In this document: in pieces, positions 6,703-15,642 of the stretch
Layout: every line of letters begins with the position of its first letter
How positions within the stretch are numbered: the first letter of the stretch is position 1
Assembly (NCBI RefSeq): GCF_946479975.1
Contig: NZ_CAMLIX010000019.1
Coordinates: 1-38,902, forward strand
DNA length: 38,902 nt
Origin: an uncultured Flavobacterium sp.
GTDB lineage: Bacteria; Bacteroidota; Bacteroidia; Flavobacteriales; Flavobacteriaceae
Direction of reading: 5' to 3'
Translations under genes and position numbers: made by a program
Notes under the pieces: model-generated
Databases searched by the model: none
Told to the model about the DNA's origin: nothing
Seen by the model: only the letters and a program-made list of their open reading frames with translations

Positions 6703-9700
6703 ATGAAAAAAAAGTTAAACATATACATACCCCTATTTCTACTCTTAATAACGGCGGGAATAAATGCCCAAAATACAACCCCGCTTATACAATCTAAACT
6801 TGACGGAACTGTTGTAGATGCTATTACAAATCAGCCCATTATAGGCGCTTCTGTCACTATAAAAGGAACAACTCACGGTGTAGTAACAGATACTGAAGGA
6901 AAATTTTATTTTCAGACGGGACAGAAATTTCCGTACACTTTGATCGTAAGTTACATTGGATATAAAAAAGCCGAAGTAATTGTAGAAAAAAATCCCGTAA
7001 TCATTAATCTGAAAGAAGAACGCCAAGAACTAGATGAATTAGTAGTGGTTGGTTACGGAACTCAGAAAAGAAAAGACATTACGGGCTCGGTTGCTTCGGT
7101 TCCTAAAGCCAATTTATCTCAGGTCACTTCATCGGCAGATAACTTATTAAGAGGAGCTGTTGCCGGAGTTGTAGTTACACAAAGTTCGGGGCGTCCGGGC
7201 GCTTCTTCAAGTGTACGTATTCGTGGAGGAAACTCAATTACTGCCGGTAACGAACCGCTTTATGTTGTGGACGGAATTTTAATTTATAATGACAACGCCA
7301 ACAGTTCTGCCGGAGTTGCGTATGCAGGCGCAAGTGTAAACGTTTTGTCTACCATAAATCCTGCTGATATTGAGTCAATTGAAGTACTAAAAGATGCTTC
7401 TGCAACTGCAATTTATGGCTCGCGTGGTGCAAATGGAGTTGTGATTATTACGACTAAAAAAGGAATAAAAGGACAAGATAATATTTCGTACCAAGGTTAT
7501 TTCGGATTTCAGAATATTTCAAAAAAACTGAAATTAATGAATGCCAGCGAATGGGCAAGTTTACGCAATGATGTTCAGGCAAGTATTGGCCAGGCACCTT
7601 CGTTTACTGCAGCGCAGATTGAAGCTTTTAAAACCTCTGGGAATTACGATTGGCAGTCGGCAGCTTTTAGAACTGCTGCGCCTGTTCAAAGTCATAATTT
7701 ATCATTTTCTGGTGGTGATGAAAGATCTAGATATTCCGTTTCTGCAGGCTATTTTGATCAGGAAGGAATTGTTTTAGGATCTGATTTTAAACGTATTTCG
7801 CTTCGCGCGAATTACGAAAGAAACTATTCTCAGAATTTTAAATTTGGTGTCAATGCCAATTATACTTATTCTCTAGCAAATGGTGTAGGAACTGCTGGAA
7901 GCGGCAGAACGCCGAACCCACTTGTAGCTGCGGTTTTGACTGCGCCAGTTGTTTCAATTAAAAATGCTGATGGAAGCTACAATGTAACGAATAATATATA
8001 TGCGACATCTGTAAATGGTTATGTTCCGAATCCGATTAATGATTTGGAAAACACCACAAACGAAACCAATTTAAACAGAATTCTAACAAGTTTATTTGGT
8101 GAATATAAAATCACAAAAAAACTAACGGCTAAAGTTGCGGTGAGCGGGGATGTTTTAAATACAAAACAAAATTATTACGCGCCATCTAATACAACAACTG
8201 GAGCTGGTACAAAAGGTTTGGCCTCTGTTGGAGATCGTTTAGTGGGTTCTGTTTTAAATGAAAACACTTTGAATTATAATACCAATTTTGGAGAAAATCA
8301 TAAGTTTTCTGCTTTAGGCGGTTACACACTTCAATATACTAAAGGTGAAGTCGTTAACGCTGGGGCTAATACTTTTGTGAATGATGCGAATACGTATAAT
8401 GCTCTTCAAGATGGTATTGCTGTAAAACCATATAGCGAAGCTTACGAAAGTGTATTGAAATCTTGGCTGGCGAGAGTAAATTATTCTTATAAAGGAAAAT
8501 ACAACTTGACATTATCTGGCCGTGCTGATGGTTCTTCTAGATTTGGTTCTGAATCACTGTGGGGTTATTTTCCTTCTGCGGGATTTTCATGGAATATTAC
8601 CGACGAAGAATTTGCGAATAACATCAAAGGTGTAACCGAAGCAAAACTTAGAATTACGGCGGGAACAACAGGAAACCAAGAAATAGGAAATTACCTTTCT
8701 CTTGCTTCAATGGGTTCTGTAAACTATTCTTTTGGAGGAACTTTATACACCGGAATCGCTCCTACCCGATTGGCAAATCCAGATTTGAAATGGGAAAAAA
8801 CAGATCAATATAATGTTGGATTGGATTTATCCTTATTAGACCGAAAAATCAATTTTGTTTTTGATGTGTATTACAAGAAAACAAAAGATTTATTAATCAG
8901 CGTTCCAGTTCCTTTGAGTTCTGGTTATGCTACAATTCTTCAAAATATTGGCGGCGTTGAAAATAAAGGTTTTGAAGTTGGCGTAACAACAGAAAACCTT
9001 AAAACAGAAAACTTCGCGTGGAATTCCAACATCGTTTTTTCTTTAAACAGAAATAAAGTAACGGAAATTGGAAATGGCGTAAATGAATTTTTCCCTGTAG
9101 TGCCAAACGGTTCTTTGTTACAGCAGCAACCCGTTATCGTAAAAGTAGGTTTACCGCTGGGAACTTTCTGGGGATACCGAACAAATGGAATTTTCCAGAC
9201 TCAGGAAGAAGTTAATACACAGCCAAAAATCAACAGTTTGGCAAATACGAAAATCGGAGACAGAAAATATGTTGATACAAATGGCGACGGAGTAATTAAC
9301 GCTTTGGACAAAGGAAATTTAGGAACTTCTCAACCAAAATTTGTTGGAAGTTTCAGCAATACAATTTCATACAGAGATTTTGATTTGAATTTCTCTTTCC
9401 AAGGATCTTACGGAGCTAAAATCTTCAATGCTTTAAATCAGCAGTTAGAAATTTCGACTTTGGGAACAAATGCGGCTTCCACTTTAAATGACCGTTGGAC
9501 AGCAGCAAATCCGAGTAATGAAATTCCGAGAGCAACAAGTTCGCCACTGGGAATTGTTTCTGAAAGATATGTTGAAGACGCTTCTTTTCTAAGATTGAAA
9601 TTAATCACTTTAGGATATACTTTACCTAAAAGCGTTTCTAAAAAATTGGGAACAAAAAGCGTAAAAGTATATGTCTCAGCAGAAAACTTAATTACATGGA

Positions 9701-9825
9701 CAAAATACACTGGATATGATCCAGAGGTAAGTTCATACGAACAAAACAACTTATACCCAGGGATTGATTTTGGTTCTTATCCAAACTCCAAAACATTCAT
9801 CTCGGGCTTGAACGTAACTTTCTAA
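6703..9825 (+). CDS. SusC/RagA family TonB-dependent outer membrane transporter 1
   Basis: The 1040-residue protein has a signal peptide (to about INAQ at residue 23), a carboxypeptidase-regulatory-like domain (about 33-110: DGTVVDAITNQPIIGASV, GKFYFQTGQ), a TonB-box-like ELVVVGYGTQKRKDITGSV, a plug with SSSVRIRGGNSITAGNEPLYVVDG and ATAIYGSRGANGVVIITTKKG, and a long beta-barrel ending in the aromatic GLNVTF. With the SusD 16 nt downstream it forms an outer-membrane importer for a ligand too large for porins. Sulfatases follow and no glycoside hydrolase is present, so the ligand is probably an organosulfate; that is inference. A long leader with two Cys-containing uORFs precedes it. Confidence 0.95.
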   Translation: MKKKLNIYIPLFLLLITAGINAQNTTPLIQSKLDGTVVDAITNQPIIGASVTIKGTTHGVVTDTEGKFYFQTGQKFPYTLIVSYIGYKKAEVIVEKNPVIINLKEERQELDELVVVGYGTQKRKDITGSVASVPKANLSQVTSSADNLLRGAVAGVVVTQSSGRPGASSSVRIRGGNSITAGNEPLYVVDGILIYNDNANSSAGVAYAGASVNVLSTINPADIESIEVLKDASATAIYGSRGANGVVIITTKKGIKGQDNISYQGYFGFQNISKKLKLMNASEWASLRNDVQASIGQAPSFTAAQIEAFKTSGNYDWQSAAFRTAAPVQSHNLSFSGGDERSRYSVSAGYFDQEGIVLGSDFKRISLRANYERNYSQNFKFGVNANYTYSLANGVGTAGSGRTPNPLVAAVLTAPVVSIKNADGSYNVTNNIYATSVNGYVPNPINDLENTTNETNLNRILTSLFGEYKITKKLTAKVAVSGDVLNTKQNYYAPSNTTTGAGTKGLASVGDRLVGSVLNENTLNYNTNFGENHKFSALGGYTLQYTKGEVVNAGANTFVNDANTYNALQDGIAVKPYSEAYESVLKSWLARVNYSYKGKYNLTLSGRADGSSRFGSESLWGYFPSAGFSWNITDEEFANNIKGVTEAKLRITAGTTGNQEIGNYLSLASMGSVNYSFGGTLYTGIAPTRLANPDLKWEKTDQYNVGLDLSLLDRKINFVFDVYYKKTKDLLISVPVPLSSGYATILQNIGGVENKGFEVGVTTENLKTENFAWNSNIVFSLNRNKVTEIGNGVNEFFPVVPNGSLLQQQPVIVKVGLPLGTFWGYRTNGIFQTQEEVNTQPKINSLANTKIGDRKYVDTNGDGVINALDKGNLGTSQPKFVGSFSNTISYRDFDLNFSFQGSYGAKIFNALNQQLEISTLGTNAASTLNDRWTAANPSNEIPRATSSPLGIVSERYVEDASFLRLKLITLGYTLPKSVSKKLGTKSVKVYVSAENLITWTKYTGYDPEVSSYEQNNLYPGIDFGSYPNSKTFISGLNVTF

Positions 9826-9841
9826 GTAAAAAAAATATAAA

Positions 9842-11314
9842 ATGAAAAAGATCATTATAACATTCCTTTTAAGTGCCGGTTTATTGGTATCGTGCACAGA
9901 ACTTGAGGTCACACCAAACTCTTTTGTAACCGAAGACAATTATTTTAATACCCAAGACGATGCTGTGGCGAGTGTAACTGCGGTTTACGCTTCCTTGAAC
10001 CTTGATCCGGGTGAACAGAGTTTGTTTGGAAGAAACCTTTATTTTTTAACCGATATGGCATCAGATTATGCGGCGGCCGGAGTTTCTGCTACGAATCCGC
10101 AGGTTCGAGCTATGAGCAGTTTGACTCACGATGCGACTTCAGATCGTGTACAAGTGGCTTGGAGACAAATTTATGCGGGAATTAATAGAGCCAATGTTGC
10201 GATTGACAATATTCCGAAAGTAACTGGTTCAGAAGTTATTAAAACCAGATTGATTAATGAAGCTAAATTTATTAGAGGTTTGCTATACTTTCAGGCAGTT
10301 CGTCTTTGGGGCGGTGTTCCAATTGTTTTGCACGAAGCAACTTCTATCAATTTAGGAGATTTAAAAACGAATCGTGCAACAGTTGCTGAAGTCTATACTC
10401 AGATTATTAAAGATTTAACTGATGCCGAAGCTTTACCAAAAACCTATACAACGGCAGAAGCTGGACGTGCAACTTCTGGAGCTGCAAAAGCAATTTTAGC
10501 AAAAGTGTATTTGACTAGAAAAGACTGGCCAAACGCAATTGCAAAAGCCAGAGAAGTAATCGACGGTGGTTACGGATATGCTTTGTTTGAAGATTTCCAA
10601 GATATTTTCACTAAAACAAAAAAGAACGGAAAAGAGCATATTTTCTCTGTTCAATTTGAGCCAAATCAAGCAGGAAACGGTTCTAGCGGCAGTACTTTTC
10701 AATCCACATCGTTTACTGGATTTACAGCTACAGAACCAGCAGATATTATCTCAGACGTTGCTTTGTTTTATGACATTTATGCTGCCGGAGATAAAAGAAG
10801 AGATGTGAGTTATGCCAAACAATTGCTTAATCCATCAACGGGAGCGCTTTATACTTTTCCCAAACCAATCTTTAAAAAATACTTGGATTTATCCAATTTG
10901 GCAACGCCTGCAAATGTAGCGATTAACTTTCCGGTTATTCGTTATGCAGATATCCTTTTGTCTTTAGCGGAAGCGATAAATGAACAAAGCGGCCCAACTC
11001 TAGAAGCTTACGAATTAATCAATCAGATTCGAAGAAGAGCTTTCGGAAAACCAATCACAACGCCAGATGTAACGGTTGATTTAGCAGCGTTGAACCAAAC
11101 CACTTTCAGAGCTGCAATTCAGGAAGAACGTAAAAAAGAATTTGTGCAGGAAGGTCAAAGATGGTATGACTTAGTACGCTGGGGAACTTTGGTTACAGAA
11201 GTAAAAAAAGTAACGGCTAAAAACTCGGTTTCAGAAAGAAATAATCTTTTTCCAATTCCGCAAAGCGAAAGAAATATCAATCCGGATGGTTTGCCTCAAA
11301 ATCCTGGATATTAG
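9842..11314 (+). CDS. SusD/RagB family nutrient-binding outer membrane lipoprotein 1
   Basis: The 490-residue protein starts with a lipoprotein signal ending LLVSC (lipid-anchored Cys at about 18). It has SusD-family landmarks: NYFNTQDDAVASVTAVYASL, WRQIYAGINRANVAIDNI, NEAKFIRGLLYFQAVRLWGGVP (TPR-like part), ADILLSLAEAINEQ, and the C-terminal EERKKEFVQEGQRWYDLVRWG. It caps the SusC1 barrel and captures ligand at the cell surface. Only 16 nt separate it from susC1. It is clearly paralogous to the SusD at 22433. Confidence 0.95.
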   Translation: MKKIIITFLLSAGLLVSCTELEVTPNSFVTEDNYFNTQDDAVASVTAVYASLNLDPGEQSLFGRNLYFLTDMASDYAAAGVSATNPQVRAMSSLTHDATSDRVQVAWRQIYAGINRANVAIDNIPKVTGSEVIKTRLINEAKFIRGLLYFQAVRLWGGVPIVLHEATSINLGDLKTNRATVAEVYTQIIKDLTDAEALPKTYTTAEAGRATSGAAKAILAKVYLTRKDWPNAIAKAREVIDGGYGYALFEDFQDIFTKTKKNGKEHIFSVQFEPNQAGNGSSGSTFQSTSFTGFTATEPADIISDVALFYDIYAAGDKRRDVSYAKQLLNPSTGALYTFPKPIFKKYLDLSNLATPANVAINFPVIRYADILLSLAEAINEQSGPTLEAYELINQIRRRAFGKPITTPDVTVDLAALNQTTFRAAIQEERKKEFVQEGQRWYDLVRWGTLVTEVKKVTAKNSVSERNNLFPIPQSERNINPDGLPQNPGY

Positions 11315-11327
11315 ATTGAAATGATTT

Positions 11328-11499
11328 TAAACACATAGAAACATAGATTTTTTTAAAGATTAAGAAGGAGTTTGAAGAGAAACTCATTTCTCAACACATA
11401 GTTACTATGTGAATTGAAATTAGTGAAACGCCTTTTTACCCGCGTAGCAAATCTATGATTCTATGTGTTTAAAAAACTATTACATAAAACTATTACATA
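11328..11499. repeat. 'aaacacatag' palindromic element, copy 2, plus 13-nt tandem repeat
   Basis: Outer arms at 11328-11347 and 11452-11471 pair over 20 nt with one mismatch. The interior 11417-11437 is an exact inverted copy of 2680-2700. Directly after it, aaactattacata occurs twice in tandem (11474-11486, 11487-11499), with a third degenerate unit. The element occupies the susD1-sulfatase A gap. Confidence 0.85.
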
Positions 11500-11527
11500 A
11501 AGCTATATAACTAAAAAACTATACAAC

Positions 11528-13444
11528 ATGAAAAATTTTAAAAATAGCATTGCTGTCAAAAGTCCGAAGAAGGGATTTTTGATCACCGCTATCCTGATTG
11601 CACAATTGGGAACAGCACAGGAAAAAACAGAATTTAAAGGCACAATTGGTAAGACTTTGGCTGATTCTAAAGAATATTGGCCAGATCCTGTAACTGCTCC
11701 AAAAGGTGCACCAAATATTGTCTGGATTTTGTTGGATGATGTTGGTTTCGGCGCTTCAAGTTCGTTTGGAGGTTTAATCAATACACCAACATTTGATAAT
11801 CTGGCTAATAACGGACTTCGTTACACCAACTTTCACACCACAGCCATTTGCGCTCCTACTCGCGCGGCTTTATTGACTGGAAGAAATTCTGGAAGAGTTC
11901 ACGTAAGCGGTTTTTCTCATACGATTTTATCAGCAGGTTTTCCAGGTTGGGACGGAAGAATTCCGTCGGATAAAGGAACAATTGCAGAGATTTTACGTGA
12001 CAATGGCTACAACACTTTTGCTGTTGGAAAATATGGCGTTACGCCAGACGAAGATGCCTCAGATGCGGGTCCGTTTGACAGATGGCCGACTGGAAAAGGT
12101 TTCGATCATTTCTACGGATTCTTAGGTTCTCAAACCGATCAATACAATCCAGATTTGGTTGAAGATCAAGTTCATATTAAACCTGATGGACGTCATTTAA
12201 ATGAATTAATTACAGATAAAGCCATCAGCTACATTCAGAAACAACAAAAGGCTGCACCAGGAAAACCATTTTTCTTGTATTATGCGCCTGGAGCTGTTCA
12301 CGCACCTCATCAGGTTGCTGAAAAATGGGTTGAACCTTATAAAGGAAAATTTGATGAAGGCTGGGATATTTACCGCGAAAAAGTTTTGGCAAACCAAAAG
12401 AAACTGGGAACTGTTCCTGCAAATGCTGTTTTACCAGAACGTAACGCTTTGATTACCGAATGGAAAAAACTAACTCCAGACCAAAAGAAAGTCTATGCAA
12501 GATTTATGGAAGTTTACGCTGGATTCTTGACGTATACCGATTATGAAATTGGAAGAGTTGTCGATTATTTAAAACAAAGCGGACAATTGGATAACACCTT
12601 GATTTTTGTTGCCATTGGTGATAATGGAGCGAGTAAAGAAGGAACTTTACAAGGAACAATTAGTCAGAGTTTGTTTTCTCAAGGAAAAACAGATGAAGAA
12701 AACTTTCAAAGCAATTTGAATAATATTGGAGAAATTGGTACTGCAAAAGGTTTAAACACCAATTATCCTTTAGGATGGGCGCAGGCAACCAATGTTCCGT
12801 TTAAAAACTGGAAACAAGATGCTCAGTCTGAAGGCGGCACTCGTAATCCGTTGATTGTTCATTATCCAAACGGAATTAAAGACAAAGGTGGCATCAGAAA
12901 TCAATACAGCCACGTAACCGATCTTCTTCCTACGACTTTAGCGATTGCTGGAATTAAAGCGCCAGAATACATCAAAGGAATCAAACAAGATATTATTCAA
13001 GGATCTTCTTTTCAAGCTTCTTTAGATAATCCGAAAGCAGAATCATTTCATAAGGTGCAGTATTACTACATCTTCGGAAACAGAGCAATTTATAAAGATG
13101 GATGGAAAGCTTCGGCAGCGCATTTACCAGATTCTTTCGCAGTAAAAAAATCTTTAGGTAATAATGAAAAACAAGCTCCAAGCAATTTTGATACTGATGT
13201 CTGGGAATTGTACAATCTAAACGAAGACTTTAACGAACGTAATAATCTGGCAAAAAAATATCCTGAAAAACTGGCTGAACTCCAAAAATTATTTGACGAA
13301 CAGGCAAAAGAAAACAACGTCTATCCGCTGATTGACTGGCAGGATGTTTACAACAGAAGAATCCATAACACCGGCGCTGATAAAGGAAAAACAGTTTCTG
13401 ATTTAATTAAACAGGCGACAAAGCCTGGAGGAACAAATAATTAA
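11528..13444 (+). CDS. Sulfatase A, formylglycine type (S1), possibly impaired active site
   Basis: The 638-residue protein has a signal peptide (cut near TAQ, residue 31), metal ligands in WILLDDVGF (D70, D71), the CAPTRAALLTGR signature (C108, to be converted to formylglycine; R112), H258 in APGAVHAPH, GDNGAS, and TRNPLIVH. It would hydrolyse a sulfate ester in the periplasm. Anaerobic-type or FGE-type maturase is not encoded in the window. Odd feature: the usual GKWH-x-TP motif reads GKYGVTP (K168, Y169, G170), so the catalytic His after the Lys is a Gly. It may have altered chemistry or specificity. Start chosen at the ATG before the long leader MKNFKNSIAV; an internal start closer to the hydrophobic part is not available. 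Confidence 0.9.
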   Translation: MKNFKNSIAVKSPKKGFLITAILIAQLGTAQEKTEFKGTIGKTLADSKEYWPDPVTAPKGAPNIVWILLDDVGFGASSSFGGLINTPTFDNLANNGLRYTNFHTTAICAPTRAALLTGRNSGRVHVSGFSHTILSAGFPGWDGRIPSDKGTIAEILRDNGYNTFAVGKYGVTPDEDASDAGPFDRWPTGKGFDHFYGFLGSQTDQYNPDLVEDQVHIKPDGRHLNELITDKAISYIQKQQKAAPGKPFFLYYAPGAVHAPHQVAEKWVEPYKGKFDEGWDIYREKVLANQKKLGTVPANAVLPERNALITEWKKLTPDQKKVYARFMEVYAGFLTYTDYEIGRVVDYLKQSGQLDNTLIFVAIGDNGASKEGTLQGTISQSLFSQGKTDEENFQSNLNNIGEIGTAKGLNTNYPLGWAQATNVPFKNWKQDAQSEGGTRNPLIVHYPNGIKDKGGIRNQYSHVTDLLPTTLAIAGIKAPEYIKGIKQDIIQGSSFQASLDNPKAESFHKVQYYYIFGNRAIYKDGWKASAAHLPDSFAVKKSLGNNEKQAPSNFDTDVWELYNLNEDFNERNNLAKKYPEKLAELQKLFDEQAKENNVYPLIDWQDVYNRRIHNTGADKGKTVSDLIKQATKPGGTNN

Positions 13445-13456
13445 TTATGATTTACA

Positions 13457-13538
13457 ACCTGCAAGGTTTAAAACCATTGCAGGTTTCAATTTCCACAAAC
13501 TTAAAAACATACCTACAAGGTTTTCAAAACCTTGCAGG
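13457..13538. repeat. Two adjacent hairpin repeats of the 'acctgcaaggtttt' type
   Basis: Hairpin one is 13457-13484 (acctgcaaggttt pairing with aaaccattgcaggt, one bulge). Hairpin two is 13512-13538 (cctacaaggtttt with aaaaccttgcagg, one mismatch). They fill the space after sulfatase A. A related stem with a different core (cccgacaggtttt) lies at 18693-18723. An ORF can be read through them from 13447, but that part is repeat sequence, not protein. Confidence 0.8.
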
Positions 13539-13557
13539 AAAAATAAAACGAACAATT

Positions 13558-13677
13558 ATGAAACGAGTAGATTATGAAATTATAGGAAAAAAGATTGTCG
13601 TTGGGATAATCTTGTTTTTAGTTCCGCTGGCCATTTTGGCTGGAGGTTTAACCATTATTAATCAATTTTTAAAATAA
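13558..13677 (+). CDS. 39-residue single-pass membrane peptide
   Basis: Starting at the ATG at 13558 the peptide is MKRVDYEIIGKK, then a strongly hydrophobic stretch of about 20 residues (IVVGIILFLVPLAILAGGLT), then IINQFLK. The open frame extends upstream to 13447, but that part is encoded by hairpin repeats, so the internal ATG is preferred. It ends six bases before the fatty acid hydroxylase start, so it is very likely cotranslated with it and could be a small membrane partner. I do not recognise a family. Confidence 0.6.
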   Translation: MKRVDYEIIGKKIVVGIILFLVPLAILAGGLTIINQFLK

Positions 13678-13683
13678 GAAATC

Positions 13684-14742
13684 ATGGCAATAGTTCAAAA
13701 AGAAAAATTAACAAGAGACTTAACGATAAGTTTCTTTATTTACGCACTGCCAGTACTGGCAATATACCTTTATTTTAAACTTGGAGGCAGTTCTGTGAGC
13801 GAATCGCATTTAACATTACCTTCCTTTTTAGAATTTGCTCAACCAATTTTTGCAAATATTAGAACTTGGGGATTAACAGTTTTCATGATCGTATTAGGCA
13901 TTATAGAATTCGCTGCAGGTTTATACGACGACGAATGGACGGGTGAAGAACGCAAAATTGACATTGTTTGTTTCTTAGCACCAAAACTAATTTTACCGCC
14001 GGTTATTGCTTTTTTCAGTTTAACTGCGCTACCCTATTTAATTCCAAATTTAGCTAATTCGTTGTCATGGGTTCCGTTTTGGGGAGGTTTTTTCTTAATT
14101 GCAATTGCTGATGATTTAACGCAGTATTGGTACCACAGATTGCACCATCAAGTTCCGTTTTTATGGCGTTTTCATAGAACGCATCACTCTGCACCGTATA
14201 TGGGAATGGCGATGGCTTCTAGACAAAACTTTATTTATACGGTTTTCTTTTCTCAAATTTATTTAACGGCGACTTTAACTTATTTAGGTCTAGGATTACC
14301 CGCTTTATTTGTTTTGGTTATTAAAAGTTTTATCACTTTAGGAGCGCATTCTAGTATTGCGTGGGACAAACCGTTTTACAAATACAAAGTTTTACATCCG
14401 ATCGCTTGGGTTTTAGAAAGACTGATTTCGACTCCGGCGACGCACCACGCACATCACGCAGACACAAGCGGAGACGGCGTTGGTCACTTTAAAGGAAACT
14501 TTGGAAATATGTTTTTCATTTGGGATATGATTTTCGGAACGGGATTAATCACGCGTAAATTCCCAGAATCTTACGGAACAAAATCATACAAACAAGAAGA
14601 ATGGTACGCGCAGTTTCTTTGGCCGATATTCAAATCTAAAAAAGAAGGAAGTTCTCTAGCCGAAGGTGTATTGGCATTTCCATCAAAACCAAAAGCTGTT
14701 ATTGTTGAAGAAGCTCCTGAACCTGTTTTAGAACAAGCATAA
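13684..14742 (+). CDS. Fatty acid hydroxylase / sterol desaturase family membrane di-iron enzyme
   Basis: The 352-residue integral membrane protein has several hydrophobic segments and the three histidine boxes of the superfamily: HRLHH (151-155), HRTHH (164-168) and THHAHH (253-258), plus H221. Such proteins bind two irons and hydroxylate or desaturate lipids or small alkyl compounds using oxygen. The C-terminal tail (VIVEEAPEPVLEQA) is acidic and probably cytoplasmic. It lies between two sulfatases in one run of genes, so its substrate may be a lipid or alkyl part of an organosulfate; this is inference. A family-level call is secure, a specific reaction is not. Confidence 0.88.
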   Translation: MAIVQKEKLTRDLTISFFIYALPVLAIYLYFKLGGSSVSESHLTLPSFLEFAQPIFANIRTWGLTVFMIVLGIIEFAAGLYDDEWTGEERKIDIVCFLAPKLILPPVIAFFSLTALPYLIPNLANSLSWVPFWGGFFLIAIADDLTQYWYHRLHHQVPFLWRFHRTHHSAPYMGMAMASRQNFIYTVFFSQIYLTATLTYLGLGLPALFVLVIKSFITLGAHSSIAWDKPFYKYKVLHPIAWVLERLISTPATHHAHHADTSGDGVGHFKGNFGNMFFIWDMIFGTGLITRKFPESYGTKSYKQEEWYAQFLWPIFKSKKEGSSLAEGVLAFPSKPKAVIVEEAPEPVLEQA

Positions 14743-14754
14743 TAATTTCCTGAT

Positions 14755-15153
14755 ATGAAAAATCAAATCTTAAAAACCAGTTTAACAGCAATTGCCTTTT
14801 TATGGGCAGTTGCTGTTTTTTCGCAGGGACAAAGTGCAAATGTACTTTTAGATGCTTTTTATTCAAAAATAAAAACTCAAAAAAGCCCTCAGATAATTGA
14901 TGCCAGAGGTCCAGATGAGTTTGCTCTAAACCATATTGAAGGCGCCGTAAATTTCAATACAAAGTCAGAGGATTTTGAAAAACGAGTTGCCGCTTTAGAT
15001 TCCACAAAACCAGTATTTATCTATTCAATAGCAGCTTACAGAAGTGGTCTTTTGTCAACCGAATTATCCAAGAGAGGCTTTTCGGAAGTATATATTCTCG
15101 AAGGTGGAATTGCGAACTGGATTGGCGGCGGAAACCTTTTTACAGTAATTTAA
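14755..15153 (+). CDS. Secreted rhodanese-like domain, active Cys replaced by Ser; likely 5' half of a frameshifted gene
   Basis: The 132-residue product has a signal peptide (to about FSQ, residue 24) and one rhodanese domain: PQIIDARGPDEFALNHIEGAVNFN, and VYILEGGIANW near the end. The loop that normally reads CxxGxRS reads SIAAYRS (S91, R96, S97), so the sulfur-carrying Cys is absent. The reading frame stops at TVI right after GGGNLF. In the -1 frame from the T5 run at 15137-15141 the protein continues as YSNLKSKLSLAEYKK into a thioredoxin domain, so one T lost from a T6 run would explain the split. It belongs to the sulfatase locus run of genes. Confidence 0.8.
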   Translation: MKNQILKTSLTAIAFLWAVAVFSQGQSANVLLDAFYSKIKTQKSPQIIDARGPDEFALNHIEGAVNFNTKSEDFEKRVAALDSTKPVFIYSIAAYRSGLLSTELSKRGFSEVYILEGGIANWIGGGNLFTVI

Positions 15154-15209
15154 AAAGTAAATTATCCTTAGCAGAATATAAAAAAATCATTACCACAAAT
15201 GAGTACGTT

Positions 15210-15464
15210 TTGGTTGATATTGGTTCAAAATATTGTGCCACTTGTAAAACCGTAAAACCCATTTTAGAATCTCTCCGAACACAATACGGCGAAAAACTGA
15301 AAATTATCGAGATTGAGTTAGAGGAAAGTCCGCAGGTCATTGCCGATTTAAAAAATGTGAAAGTCTTTCCCACTCTGATTTTTTACCAAAATGGTAAAAT
15401 CGTTTTCAAAAAAGACGGTTTAGGCAATTTAAAAAATGATGTTGATGTTGCGTTGGCTAAATAA
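15210..15464 (+). CDS. Thioredoxin-like domain, probably the 3' half of the rhodanese-thioredoxin gene
   Basis: The segment reads LVDIGSKYCATCKTVKPILESL, then VKVFPTLIFYQNGKIVFKKDG: a thioredoxin fold with a CATC redox motif and the cis-Pro (FPT). There is no in-frame ATG; the first possible start is a TTG at 15210, too late for the first strand and helix. The same frame is open upstream to the T5 run at 15137-15141, where it joins the rhodanese. It is therefore read as the second half of a periplasmic rhodanese-thioredoxin fusion of about 236 residues, split by a one-base deletion, a sequence error, or less likely programmed -1 frameshifting. Confidence 0.7.
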   Translation: MVDIGSKYCATCKTVKPILESLRTQYGEKLKIIEIELEESPQVIADLKNVKVFPTLIFYQNGKIVFKKDGLGNLKNDVDVALAK

Positions 15465-15497
15465 TCTTTTTTACTAAAAACACATCAAAACCTCCAG

Positions 15498-15600
15498 TTT
15501 GTCATTTCGACGGAGGAGAAATCACACTAGCAATTCCGCTAAGACTAAACCAATCTTTGTAGACAAACGAGTGTGATTTCTCGTTCCTCGAAATGACAAA
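15498..15600. repeat. Palindromic element with 31-nt arms (gtcatttcga type)
   Basis: Arms 15498-15528 and 15570-15600 pair at 28 of 31 positions. The left begins tttgtcatttcga and ends gagaaatcacact. It fills the gap between the thioredoxin piece and sulfatase B. This sequence type is a well-known dispersed flavobacterial repeat, from memory. Confidence 0.85.
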
Positions 15601-15642
15601 ACATTAGTAAAAAAGAATTCCAACCACCAAAACCAAAATACT

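Noticed and set aside
13447..13557. Upstream extension of the small membrane protein ORF (37 extra codons)
   Set aside because: The extension is encoded by two hairpin repeats; the ATG at 13558 gives a sensible peptide directly before the hydroxylase.
15137..15143. Programmed -1 frameshift heptamer in the rhodanese-thioredoxin gene
   Set aside because: The sequence cctttttac does not form a standard X XXY YYZ slippery site and no clear downstream pseudoknot was seen; a plain one-base deletion is simpler.
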